DNA from: Castor canadensis
Taxonomy: Eukaryota; Chordata; Mammalia; Rodentia; Castoridae
Length of the DNA stretch: 64,000 nucleotides
Direction: 5' to 3'
NCBI RefSeq assembly: GCF_047511655.1
Contig: NC_133390.1
Location: 168,040,083-168,104,082, forward strand
The position numbers and the translations under genes are program-made. Below are positions 25,025-38,908 of the stretch, one piece after another (the stretch's first letter is position 1; each line of letters starts with the position of its first letter). The notes beneath the pieces are model-generated. The model ran no database searches, had not been told where the DNA came from, and saw nothing but the letters and a program-made list of their open reading frames with translations.

Positions 25025-28000
25025 GAAAAGAGGGAAGATGGCAAATTAGAAATGACCACCACATTCCAGCATCTCCATAAACCTGAAAAAAACCCTCAAC
25101 TACATAGCTAACAAGGAAAGGTGGGTAATTTAATAAGGTACTTGAAAACACCAGTTTAAAAAAAAAACAGACTAGCGGAAATCAAGAAATATGGGACATT
25201 TGATCTATAAAAGAAACAAAGGGAAATATTTGCTCCAGTGGAGCCCAGAGCAGCCTACAGGGCCAATCCTCAATGTGTAAAGAGAGCCCCCCAGGCAACA
25301 AACGTCTCTGTAGATGACTGGGAACTAACCAATTAACCAGAGTAGACCCTGGGTCCCCAACTGGGGCAAAAGTCCTCCAGCACAGAGCAAAATGTCCTAA
25401 GCCAAGCTTGGGTCCCCTGCCCAAGGTGAAACCCCTCTAGCACCACCAAGTTATAAATTGAGCATCTAGCAGCAATCACAATCATTCCTGAGAAAAAGCA
25501 GGAGCTACCTGGCATTCTGACTCACCTTCCCAGGGTGAGGAGTAGGCCCAATGACTTAGCAAAAGAGGGCATTCTTAGCAGAGTGCAGCCTGACCCACCA
25601 GTGATGTTTGGAAGTCACCCCCTCACAGTTGTTGCAACACATATGCCTGAAACAGCCTCACCCCCAGAGCAGCCCCATCCAGCAGAATCCCTGCTATTCC
25701 ACAGGACCTTCCATGCCCTCCATCCAGCTGCTGCTCCTGGCCCAGAGCCTAAACTGACCACCAACCACTAAATCAGGTGGTTCCAGAGGGGAATGTCAGG
25801 TAACCCAGAGAGAACCACAGATGAAACAGAGAGCCAGAGATTGAAGAACTCCTTCTGCCCTGACTGGGCACAACTGGAAGACACTCTCCTCAACAAGGAA
25901 GAAGTACAAACTTTTATTTTAACTTTTTCAAACTTCATTTTATTTCACTTTGTTTATTGTGTTTTTCTTAATTTTTTCTGCCCTTTTTCATTCCCTGAGT
26001 CTATTGTCTTTCTCCACAATAATTATACTGTATTCTCACACTCTATTATTGCATATACCCTCATCTCATACACTTCACCCCCAACTCTACATCTTCTTTT
26101 TTTCCTTCCCTCACCTCCCTTCCTTTTACTTCTTCATTCTTAACTTTGATACCTTCAGTATTTTCTAAAACACTAGCATACTCTACATTAGTTCTGTTTG
26201 TATATACCATTATTAGGGGTGTAATTAATGTTCTCAATGACTCCCTACTTCATTTAAATATTTGGTTTGGTTTTGAATTGCTGATTTTGTTATTGCTGAG
26301 ATATACTCAAAGTCAGGTAGTGAGAAATTGCACATTAACCCTGCCAGATCATTGAGAACACTTCAACTGAAAGATTACAGGTAATTAAAACCTCCGACCT
26401 GTGACTTGACCTCAGCTGCACAAATCCCAATGTAGAAACGTAAGAAATATGGAAAAAGAGGTAATATGACTCTTCAAAAAGATAGTAACCCACAATAAAG
26501 TACATGAATAATAGTGAAGTGAATAAAATCTCAAAAAATGAGCTCAGGGCTAGAGGCTTAGCTCAAGTGGTAGAGTACCTGCCTCTCAAGCATGAAGCCC
26601 TGAGTTCAAACCTTAGTACCAACAAAAAACAAACTTTAAGAAAAGCTCAAAAAAGATGATAAGAGAACACATATATAAACACCTGAATGGATTTGAAGAG
26701 AATACAAATGAACAGCTGAATGAACTCAAAGAGAATTCAAATAAATAGCTAAATAAGGAAGACAATGCAGAATATGAAAAATGCAAAAATTCTCAATAAA
26801 ATACTTGCAAACCAAATTCAACAACACATTAATAATATCATATATCATGATCAAGTTAGTTTCATTTCAGGAATACAAGGTGGTTCCACACATGCAAATC
26901 AATTAAACATAACACAGCACATAAAGAGAATAAAGACAAAAATCACATGATCATCTCTAAAGATGAAGAAAAGGCTTTTGACAAAATTCAACATCCCTTC
27001 GTAATTAAAAAAAAAAGCCCTGAAGAAACTAGGAATAGAAGGGAATGTGCCTCAACATCACAAAGTCTATAAACAACAATTCTATAGTAAACATTGTGCT
27101 AAATGGGAAAAAACTGAAGCCATTCCCCTTAAAGTCAAGAATGAGACAAGGGTGTCCACTATCTCCACTCTTATGCAATGTTGCACTTGAACTTCTAGCC
27201 AGAGCAATAAGGCAAGAGAAAAAAATAAAAGGAATACAAATAGGAAAGGAGGAAGTCAAATTATCCCTATTTACAGATGATTTGATCCTATACTTAAAAG
27301 ACTGATTAATACTTTTACCAAAGTAGAAGGATACAAAATCAGTAGCTTTTCTACATGTCAATAATGAACAAGCTGAGAAAGAAATTAGAAAAACAATTCC
27401 ATTCACAATAGCCTTTCAAAAAAATATCCCGGAATAAACTTACGTAAGGAGGTGAAAGACCTCTATAATGAAACTATAAAACAGCAAATAAAGAAATTGA
27501 AAAAGACACTAGACGATGGAAAAACTTTCCATGCTCATGGATTGGCAGAATTAATGTTGTGAAAATAGCTGTACTACCAAAAGCAAGGTACAGATTCAAT
27601 GCAATCTCCTTAAAATCCCAATGTCATTCTTTACAGAAATAGATAAATCAATCCCAAAATCCATATGGAAGCATAAAAGACCCCAAAAAGCCAAAATGAC
27701 CCTGAGCAAAAAAAGTAATGTTGGAGTTATCATAATAGTGAACTTCAAAATGTACTACAAAGCCATAGTAAGAAAAACAGCATGGTACAAAAATAGGCAC
27801 ATAGGAAATGGAATAGAATTCCCACATAGTTACAGCCATCTGATCTCTGACAAAGCTGCCAAAAACATACAGTGGAGAAAAGAGAGCCTCTTCATCAAAT
27901 GTTATTGGGAAAATGGGATATCCTCATATAGAAGACTGAAACTAGACCCCTATCTCTCAGCCTGTACAAAAACCAATTCAAAATAGATCAAAAACCTTAA

Positions 28001-28135
28001 AGACCTGAAACTACAGGAAAACACTTGAATATATAGGCAATTATTTTCTGAATAGGATTTCAATTGCTTAGGAAATAAAAGAAGAACTGAATAATGGGAT
28101 TGCTCCAAATTGAAAAGCTTCCACACATCAAAGGG
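25025..28135 (+). mobile_element. Old L1 with 5' region and ORF2 reverse-transcriptase region
   Basis: Begins near a GGGAAGATGGCAAATTAGAA segment typical of L1 5' ends. It then has a T-rich part, and from about 26740 ORF2 with ATTCTCAATAAAATACTTGC. The reverse transcriptase (open frame 27045-27305) has [10 protein letters not shown] and FTDD in place of the usual FADD. ORF1 is not recognisable and ORF2 is broken by stops and shifts. A SINE sits at 26547-26631. Confidence 0.8.
26547..26631 (+). mobile_element. ID-like SINE
   Basis: GCTCAAGTGGTAGAGTACCT and GAGTTCAAACCTTAGTACCA, then A-rich. Confidence 0.8.
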
Positions 28136-28139
28136 CCAT

Positions 28140-28317
28140 CGGCTGCAGTCCTCCTGTTTATGCTTCCCACACAGGAGAATCATAGGTATAAACCACCATA
28201 CCCAGTTATTGATTGAGACGGGGTCTCACTAACTTTTTGCCCAGGCTGGCTTCAATCCCTAATCCTCTAGATCACCACCTCCCATGTAGTTGGGATTACA
28301 GGCATGAGCCACCAGGG
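28140..28317 (-). mobile_element. Reverse B1-like SINE
   Basis: GGGGTCTCACTAACTTTTTG, GCCCAGGCTGGCTTCAATCC and GGATTACAGGCATGAGCCAC. Confidence 0.75.
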
Positions 28318-28884
28318 CCCTCTCACTTTCACCACTTTTATTCAATATAGCACTAGAAGTCCTGACCAGTGCAATTAGGCAACAGAAAGGAAAAAAGGGC
28401 ATCCAAATTGGAAAGGAGGAAGACAAATTAACCCTGTTTCAAATGACATGGTCACTTATATGGAAAAAAGAAGCCACCAAAAAAATCATTAGAACTGATA
28501 AATTCAGTAAAGTTGCAGAATACAAAATAAATACACAAAAACAGTATAATTTCAATATGCCAATAGCAAACTAAAAAAAGAAATAAATAAGGCAATCTTA
28601 TTCACAATATCTACAAAATTAAAATATTTAGTAATAAATTTAGCCAAGGAGTTGAAAGGCTGGAAACATAGCTCAAGCAGTAGTGCACCTGTTTTGCAAC
28701 CACAAAGCCCTGAATTCAAACCCCAGTCCCACCAAAAAGTAAAAGGAGTTGAAAATGGAAATAGATCTTGTATTCATGCATTAGAACTAATATTGTTAAA
28801 ACTTTCATACTACCCAAAGTAACCTGCAGATTCAGTGCAATCCCTATCCTGAAACTTGTACGGAGCTACAGAGACCCCAAATAG
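28318..28884 (+). mobile_element. Second old L1 copy, reverse-transcriptase part
   Basis: ACTTTTATTCAATATAGCAC, then GGAAAGGAGGAAGACAAATTA, the same ORF2 region as at 27.2 kb but from a different, more decayed copy. An ID-like SINE lies at 28659-28742. Confidence 0.75.
28659..28742 (+). mobile_element. ID-like SINE
   Basis: GCTCAAGCAGTAGTGCACCT and AATTCAAACCCCAGTCCCACC. Confidence 0.75.
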
Positions 28885-28897
28885 CCAAAGCAATCTT

Positions 28898-29117
28898 TTC
28901 TTTTCACTTGGTGGGACTGGGGTTTGAACCAAGGGCTTCGCACTTGCAAAGAAGACACTCCACTATTTGAACCACACCTCCAGTCCTTTTCATTCTGGCT
29001 ATTTTGAAGAGGAGCCTTGTGAACTATTTGCCTGGGCTGGCCTCAAACCTCATCCTCCCGATCTCAGCCTCCTGAGTAGTTAGGATTGCAAGCATGAGCC
29101 ACTGGTGCCCCAGCTTT
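28898..29117 (-). mobile_element. Reverse composite SINE, first of a serial pair
   Basis: Flanked by ccaaagcaatctt at 28885-28897 and 29118-29130. Contains GGTTTGAACCAAGGGCTTCG and AGGATTGCAAGCATGAGCCA. Confidence 0.85.
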
Positions 29118-29130
29118 CCAAAGCAATCTT

Positions 29131-29238
29131 GTAAAGGGTTTTTGTTGTATTGTTTTGGTGGCACTGGGATTTGAACTCAGGGCCTCACATTTGCTAGGCA
29201 GGTACTCTTACTACTTGAGCCACTCCACCAGTCCCTTG
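29131..29238 (-). mobile_element. Reverse ID-like SINE, second of a serial pair
   Basis: Flanked by the same 13-bp repeat at 29118-29130 and 29239-29251. Contains TTTGAACTCAGGGCCTCACA. Confidence 0.85.
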
Positions 29239-30430
29239 CCAAAGCAATCTTGAGCAAATAATAATAATAATAATAAAGCTGGAGGTATCACACAACCTGA
29301 CTACAAAATATACTACAAAGCTATCGTAGCAAAACAGCAGGGCACTGGTATAAGAGCAGGCACTTTGAGAACCCAGATAGAAATCTACACATTTACAGTC
29401 AACTGGTTTTCTACAAAGGTGCCAAGAATACAAATGGGCAGAGGACAGTCCCTTCTGTAAATAGTGTTGGGAAAACTAGATATACACAGGCAGAAAAATG
29501 ACCCTAGTTTCCTGTCTTTCACAATATATGAAAATCAACTCAAAATTAATTAAAGCCTTATATATAAGAGTCAAAACTCTGAAACTACTAGAAGAAAACA
29601 TAGGGCAAACACTTCATGACATTGTACTAGGCAATGATATTTTGGATAAAACTTCAAAAACACAGGAAACGATAGCAAAAATAGACAAAAAACAAAAAGG
29701 TTTCTTCACGGCAAAGAAAACAAAGAGCAAAGAGACAACTGATAGAATGGGAGCAACATTTGCAAACTATGCATCTGACAAGGAGTTAATATTCATGTAA
29801 GGAACTCAAACAACTCAATACCAAAACCCACAAAAAGTCCAATTTAAAAATGGACCCAAAAACAATTCTCAAAGTTAGCATACATATGGCCAAGAGGAAT
29901 ATGAGAAATGCTCCCTGTCATCAGGGAAATTCAAATCAAAACCATGGTGAGAGGTTATCTCACCCCAGAGAGAATAGCTATTACCAAAAGACAGAAACCA
30001 GGTGTGGTAGTACACACCTGTAATCACGGCTAGTCCCAGGCCAGTCCTGGGAAAAACCTTGAGACCCTATCTGAAAAATAACTATATAACTAAAGCAGAA
30101 AAGGACTCGGAGTGGAAGAGTGCCTACTTAGCAAGCACAAGACCCTAATGTTAGAACCCAATATTGCCAAAAGGAAAAAAAAAAAGATTAAAACAACAAA
30201 TCCCGGTAAGGAAAGGATGTAGAGAAAGGTGAATGTAAGTTCTCACATTCCTCAAAAAAGTAAAACTAGATGTCATTCAGCAATCCCACTGCTAAGCATA
30301 GATCTCAAGGAACTGAAGTTGTTTTTTAAATCTATAACTATAATTCACCAAATAACAAATCAAAGAAAAAATATGATTATCCTGAGAGGTACAAAAAAAT
30401 CATTTTACAAACTTCAATACGTATTCATGG
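29239..30430 (+). mobile_element. Second old L1 copy, continuing
   Basis: Resumes exactly after the SINE pair, with CTACAAAATATACTACAAAGC, AACTACTAGAAGAAAACATA, TTTGCAAACTATGCATCTGA and ATTCAAATCAAAACCATGGT, all ORF2 end landmarks. A SINE lies at about 29998-30183. Confidence 0.8.
29998..30183 (+). mobile_element. Composite SINE (B1-like plus ID-like)
   Basis: AGGTGTGGTAGTACACACCTGT, then an ID-like half with GTGCCTACTTAGCAAGCACA. Confidence 0.65.
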
Positions 30431-30509
30431 CATTTTAAGGTCTTTGGCATGCTGGGAATATAAGGCAATATTCCTAACAAAAGGAAGCACTGCAGGGTAA
30501 ACCATTCTT

Positions 30510-30672
30510 CAGTGGAGGAAGGGTGGCAGTACTGGGAATTGAATTCAGAGCCTCACACTTGCTAGGCAGGTGTATAGTATACATCTTTTTTTTTACACTA
30601 CTGGAGTTTGAACTCAGGGCCTCAAGCTTGCTAGGCAGGTGCTCTACCACTTAAGCTACTCCCACAGCCCTA
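30510..30672 (-). mobile_element. Two adjacent reverse ID-like SINEs
   Basis: Two reverse bodies with CTTGCTAGGCAGGTG at about 30560 and 30630, separated by a T run. Confidence 0.75.
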
Positions 30673-31027
30673 TACTATTCTTAAAGCTGAAACCATCATA
30701 AGGAGTCCTATAAAATCTGCACAAAGGATGGAAAGGATAAATATAATTAAGATATAAGCAGTTTTGTAAATGTCACAATGTACTCCCAGTACAATAATAA
30801 TATAATAATTTTTAAATAAAATTTACAAAAAGATAGAGATGATCACTACACTGCTTCTAGTCCACATGTGCTTGAGATCCTAATTACAGCAATAAGTTTT
30901 TAAATTTTAAATTTAAAGCATTCATAATTGAAAAAGAAGGCACAAAACTGTCATTAGTCACAGATGATTATTGTCTCTTTAAAAAGGCAAAAGGAACCAC
31001 ATAAAATTTATTAGAAAGAACAAGAGG

Positions 31028-31109
31028 GGACAGGGGAATGGCTCAAGTGGTAGAGCACCTGCCTAGCAAACACCAGGCCCTGGGTTCAACACCCAGTACC
31101 ACAAAAAAA
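31028..31109 (+). mobile_element. ID-like SINE
   Basis: CTCAAGTGGTAGAGCACCTG and CAACACCCAGTACCAC, A tail. Confidence 0.85.
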
Positions 31110-31234
31110 AATCTGCTAGAAATAACAAGAGGCTATAGGAAGGTGGCTGGATATAAGATAAATGTATAACATAAATTGCATGTTTGTATACCAGAAAAAA
31201 CAGAAAGAAATACAATGTTTAAAGACAGCATTTA

Positions 31235-31314
31235 CACTGGAAGCATGGCTTAAGTGGTAGAGTTCCTGCCTAGCAATTACAATCCCTGAGTTCAAACCCC
31301 AGTATCACCAATAA
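31235..31314 (+). mobile_element. ID-like SINE
   Basis: GGCTTAAGTGGTAGAGTTCC and TTCAAACCCCAGTATCACC. Confidence 0.8.
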
Positions 31315-31684
31315 AGACACCATTTACAATAATATAAAAATGTAAATAACATTGTAATGTCTGTACAAGAAACATCAGAAACCTTTCTTGGAAAGGATTC
31401 ATGAAGACCAAAATAGACAGAAAATTATATACCAAAGACAATGCTGTAAGGATACCATTCATCTCAAGTTGATTTATAGATCCAATACAACTCAAATCAA
31501 TGTCCCAGATGGGTTTTCTAAAGAACTTATTAAGATGACTCTGAAACTTATATAGAAAGTGCAAAACCCTAAGATAATATAAAGTTCAAGAGGTTAAGTG
31601 TGGCTTTAAAGCAGGAAAATACAGTGAAGTGAAAAAATAACTAAGAAACAATTCCACCTATACAAGTAAAGTTATTATATATTA

Positions 31685-31808
31685 TTGTAGCGACCCATGG
31701 TGGTGTGCCCATCTACTCCCAGCACTTGGGAAGCTGAGGTGGGAGGATTACTTGAGCTCAAGAATTTGAGAGGAGCCTGGGCAACATAGTAAGACACTGT
31801 CGCAAAAA
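31685..31808 (+). mobile_element. B1-like SINE
   Basis: CTCCCAGCACTTGGGAAGC, GGAGCCTGGGCAACATAGTA, then a truncated tail. Confidence 0.75.
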
Positions 31809-31994
31809 ATGAAGTATATGACTGAATAAAAGATGAACTCACTAATAAACAGGTCTGGAGTCACTGGAAAAATGGAAAAGGATCCTTATTTCATATTTTA
31901 CCAAAAGAAATCAATGTCAGGTAATTTTACGTTATAAGTGTGAGTCAAAATTTCAAAACTTATGAAACAAGATGGACTCAAGATGTCCCCATGT

Positions 31995-32370
31995 TTCTAG
32001 GTGGTATAGTGTATTGTTTAAAAACATAAACTCTGAACTGGGTGTGGTGGTGTCAGCCTATAATCCCAGTACTCAGGAAGCTGAGGTAGAAAGATGCAAG
32101 TTCGAGGTTCCAAGCCACCCTGGCTACATAGCAAGGCCTTGTCTCCAAAGCACAAAACAAAACAAAATACATAAACTCTGAAGCCAAGTTCAAATCAGAT
32201 GTCCAGCACATAATAGATAAATGAACTTGTATGTATAACTTAACCTTTGTCTCAGTTTCTTCATCTGTCAATGATGATAAAAAAATGTATCTATCTCATG
32301 GAGTCTGTGTGATCATTAAATGATTTAGTCTATATAAACTACTTAAAGCAGTCTCTCATGAAGGAAGAAC
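31995..32370 (+). mobile_element. MIR split by a B1-like SINE
   Basis: Left part has GGTGGTATAGTGTATTGTTT. The right part has GTCTCAGTTTCTTCATCTGT and GATCATTAAATGATTTAGTC. The SINE with its duplication explains the interruption. Confidence 0.7.
32038..32168 (+). mobile_element. B1-like SINE with 14-bp target-site duplication
   Basis: The repeat acataaactctgaa is at 32024-32037 and 32169-32182. Body has TAATCCCAGTACTCAGGAAG. Confidence 0.85.
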
Positions 32371-32725
32371 TTTAATGGTTATAACCAACCTATTACACTT
32401 AATACTGGGATTATTGCATTGTTTCTGGAGTTCCAAGATCACGTTTTCACTGCTGTAGAAGGTCAAAGAATGGAAAGGAAGCAATTCTTAAATTCCTTGC
32501 TTTAATGGTTCAACCCTCTATGGTTAAACATATGCAAAAGCTCTGATCCTTAAGTTTCTATGGTTTCAACATGTGCACAGGACTCACTATCAGGGGTCTA
32601 ATCGGTCTGGGACCTTCAGCTTCATGGCTGGGTACTCAAGCACTCAGTGTTCAACTCAACACCCAGTAATACCCAATCCTGGCCCTTGGGGTAGGTGGGC
32701 TCAGTCCTCTCAAGTATCAAGTCCA

Positions 32726-32734
32726 AAATATAAC
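32726..32734 (+). promoter_or_regulatory. TATA-like box of SPINT4
   Basis: AAATATAAC about 50 bases upstream of the start codon. The sequence that follows (AGGACTTTCCTACCTGC) resembles the equivalent part of the SPINT5 promoter. Confidence 0.45.
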
Positions 32735-32780
32735 AGCTGTCAACACCAGGACTTTCCTACCTGCTGTTTGGTGCACCATC

Positions 32781-36066
<3,286 letters not shown>

Positions 36067-36107
36067 GAAGATGTGAATTTACTGAGCATCTTGGATGTAG
36101 CATCTGA

Positions 36108-36113
36108 AATAAA
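36108..36113 (+). terminator. Polyadenylation signal of SPINT4
   Basis: AATAAA about 40 bases after the predicted stop in exon 3, at the usual place for a short terminal exon. Confidence 0.65.
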
Positions 36114-36769
36114 GATGTAAGAAAACTCAGGCCAAAATTGAGAACTTTGTAAAATTTCCATAATCCTTGCAAGTTCCATCTCTTTAGTATTTTACTGAGC
36201 CTAGTTTTATCTATCCTGAAAAATAGCTGTGTGGCCATTAAATTGAAAGAAGCTTTGTGTCAGTCCTCTTTCCACTCTGAATTTCCCTCCCCCTGCCTTA
36301 TCCAGAGAATGTCAGCTGGTCCTGTACATCAGGTGCCTGTCACTCCTGAGCCATCCTCATACATGTACCCAATACTGCAACCATTCCAAGTGCAGCAACC
36401 CAAATCTGTAAAGGTTTATATCACCTCCCCTACCAAATTAAGCTGGTTGTGGAACCAAGTACCAAACCTGTGCTCCCTTTTGGCCTTAAAATCAAACCTA
36501 GCAGTGATCCTCACACTCACAAGGAACATCCCTTCACTCATAACAAACTTAGCTTTGTCACATTTCTTGATGCATAGCCCCCAAGCCATGAACCCTAATT
36601 AGTTTAACTGACTTCCTAATCTGGTCCTTGCTTATGAGTTGTTATTTGAACATTTTTTTAGAACTTCAGTGATTAGAATTTGGCTTGGTTATTGTCAGTT
36701 CTTCTGGAAAAGGAACACTCAACTTCAATCTTGTAACTCTGTTTCAGTTACCAAAAGAATGATCACCCA

Positions 36770-36890
36770 AACAGGTGTGGTGGTACGCGTTTATAATCCC
36801 AGCAATCGGGAGGCTGAAGTAGGACTATGGTTAGTTTGAGGCCAGCCTGGGTTACCTCCTGAGACCCTGTCAAAAAAAAAAAAAAAAGAA
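36770..36890 (+). mobile_element. B1-like SINE
   Basis: AGGTGTGGTGGTACGCGTTT, TAATCCCAGCAATCGGGAGG, then A-rich tail; AGAATGATCA.CCAAACA occurs on both sides (36757 and 36887), a target-site duplication. Confidence 0.85.
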
Positions 36891-37289
36891 TGATCATCCA
36901 AACACTGAGTCCGAAGTCTTCTCAATATAATGCTACCAAGTTCAGCATAGCCATAGTCTGCCCAGGTGTAGGAGTCTCAGGTTGACCATCTCAACTCTGG
37001 ATTTTCTCAGCTGTTCAACCTGAACCTGCACTGAAGTAGGAACGTCTATCCTGGTACCTGTAATTGCCCTCTGCATACCTATCCTGCCCATCTTACTAAG
37101 TCTAATCCTCACATGTGAATCACAACATGGATCAGTGGTTTCTAGGCCAACATCCAAGACTCTGTAAACCACTGAGACCCTGTAACTGGACACACAGCCT
37201 GAGAAATTTCAGCGATGAGATTTTTAAAAAATAATAATAAATCACACAAACTAGAGCAGATAGGCAAAACTCCAGCTGATATTTTAAGA

Positions 37290-37510
37290 GGATTAAAGAA
37301 GAAATAAACTATTGGCACACCAAGCAAGACAAGAAGGGAAATATCCACCAATAGGTGGATGAATAAATAAATTTTGGTATATCCACTCAAAGATGATCAT
37401 GTAGAATGAAAATATAGGAACCAAGACTACACACCACAAGATTGATAAATAGTAGGAACATGGGGCTAAGTACAAAAAGTAGAATTCAGCAAACCTTCTC
37501 TATTAAAGAC
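37290..37510 (+). mobile_element. Old L1 3' fragment
   Basis: ACCAATAGGTGGATGAATAA and TTTTGGTATATCCACTCAAA follow the L1 ORF2 3' end pattern. Confidence 0.5.
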
Positions 37511-37671
37511 AAAACAGTAAATACTTTTGGGGAGTGGGACTCCCCAGGCCTTTGCATTTGCAAAGCAGGCACTCTACTGCTTGAGGTACACCTCCAGCCC
37601 ATCAAGATAGTAAACATTTTATACTTCACAATCACACAGGCAAAATCTAATGTATTATATAAGAAAATAAA

Positions 37672-37800
37672 GCTGGGTGTAGTGGTATACATCTGTAATC
37701 CCAGCTACTCTGGAGGCTGAGGCAGAGGGATCACTTGTGCCCAAAAGTTCAAGGCCAGTCAGGACAGCATAGCGAGATCTCATCTCAAAAGAAAGGAAAG
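37672..37800 (+). mobile_element. B1-like SINE
   Basis: GCTGGGTGTAGTGGTATACA, TAATCCCAGCTACTCTGGAGG. Confidence 0.8.
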
Positions 37801-37892
37801 AAAAGTAGTTAAGTATCAGTAACTTTCTATATTATGCTGACTTTTTTGTCTGCTTGATCATAAAGGTATATTAAAAATCTCACATTATGGGT

Positions 37893-37975
37893 TAGAGTAG
37901 AGGTGTGGCTCAAGTGACAGAATGCCTGCTTAGCTAGTGTGAGGCCCTGAGTTCAAACCCCAGCAGCACGAAAAA
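37893..37975 (+). mobile_element. ID-like SINE
   Basis: GTGTGGCTCAAGTGACAGAA, GAGTTCAAACCCCAGCAGCA. Confidence 0.8.
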
Positions 37976-38514
37976 ATGATTTCAGTTGCCAATCGCTCCC
38001 ATTCTGTCAATATTGTGTTTGCTATACATTAGGACTTTGTGGTTATAGGTATCCACACTCATCGCTACAGTTTCTTCTCTGGGTTATTTCTTTTATTATG
38101 AGTTGATGTTACTCTTTTGCTGATGTATTTTTAACCTTGAATTTTATCTTAAAGAAATGTATATATTCTTTGTTTTATTTTTGTGGTGCTGCAGATTGAC
38201 TCAAGAGCCTCACACATGCTAGACAAGTGCTCTAACCCCTCGCTCCCCTTTCATATCTTTATTTGCTCTCATTTTTAATTAATAGTTTGGCTAATAATTA
38301 ATTATTTAATAGTTCTGGGTAAGCATTCATTTTTTCTCATCATTTTTAAATCATTGCTCCGTTATCTTCTGAACCTATTGTTCTTTGGCTGGCTGATTGA
38401 AACAGTTTTAAAGGTAATCCACCCTCCCTCTCTAATAGTTTTTACTATGTGTTCTTTCTTCATGGTCTCCATTTTATTACACTGTGTCCAGATATGAATC
38501 AAGAAATTTTTTTT

Positions 38515-38555
38515 AAAATCACAGAATGGAAGGAAATATTTGCAAATATATCTGG
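38515..38555 (+). mobile_element. Left remnant of the L1 hosting the retrovirus fossil
   Basis: GGAAATATTTGCAAATATATC is an ORF2-like L1 segment. The matching continuation (AAGGACTTGTATATAGAGTA) begins after the 3' LTR near 43393. Confidence 0.55.
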
Positions 38556-38560
38556 GGAAG

Positions 38561-38908
38561 TGCTGGATCCTGCTTTACTATTTTCCTGGGATTTACTGTG
38601 TCTTGTATTCACCTTGGTTTCACCACTCTGAGTCTACAAGCAGCTTTCTGCTAGCTCTGCATCACTGCAGCCACCTACTAACCTTGCAAAGTTTCCAGCA
38701 ACTGTAATCACATACTAAAAGGGGAGTTAGTAAGGGGGGATAAGAGGCAAACTCTGTAAGTTAATTAACCCAGCTCCTGACACTGATCAGGGATTGGGGC
38801 TTTGAGAAATTATCTCCCCTGAGTCTGCTGGAGTAATAACCTCCCTGCTTCCTGTAAAAATGCTCTCGGTGACTTTGTTTCCCTCATCGTCCCTGCAACA
38901 TTTCTGGT
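38561..38908 (+). repeat. 5' LTR of the retrovirus fossil
   Basis: Shares about 290 bases with the copy at 43.1 kb, starting around CTATTTTCCTGGGATTTAC. It extends further at its 3' end than the other copy, up to just before a TGGTGCATTGGCC primer-binding-like motif. Confidence 0.75.

Larger units (their letters stand above)
30690..31660 (+). mobile_element. Old L1 fragments with SINEs
   Basis: AAAGACAGCATTTACACTGG then, after a SINE, ACACCATTTACAATAATATA, AAAGACAATGCTGTAAGGAT and TAGATCCAATACAACTCAAATC are ORF2-like. ID-like SINEs at 31028-31109 and 31235-31314. Confidence 0.6.

Noticed and set aside
36231-36602. Plus-strand open frame of 123 codons just after SPINT4
   Set aside because: No recognised domain, no clear splice sites and ordinary composition; too weak to call a gene.
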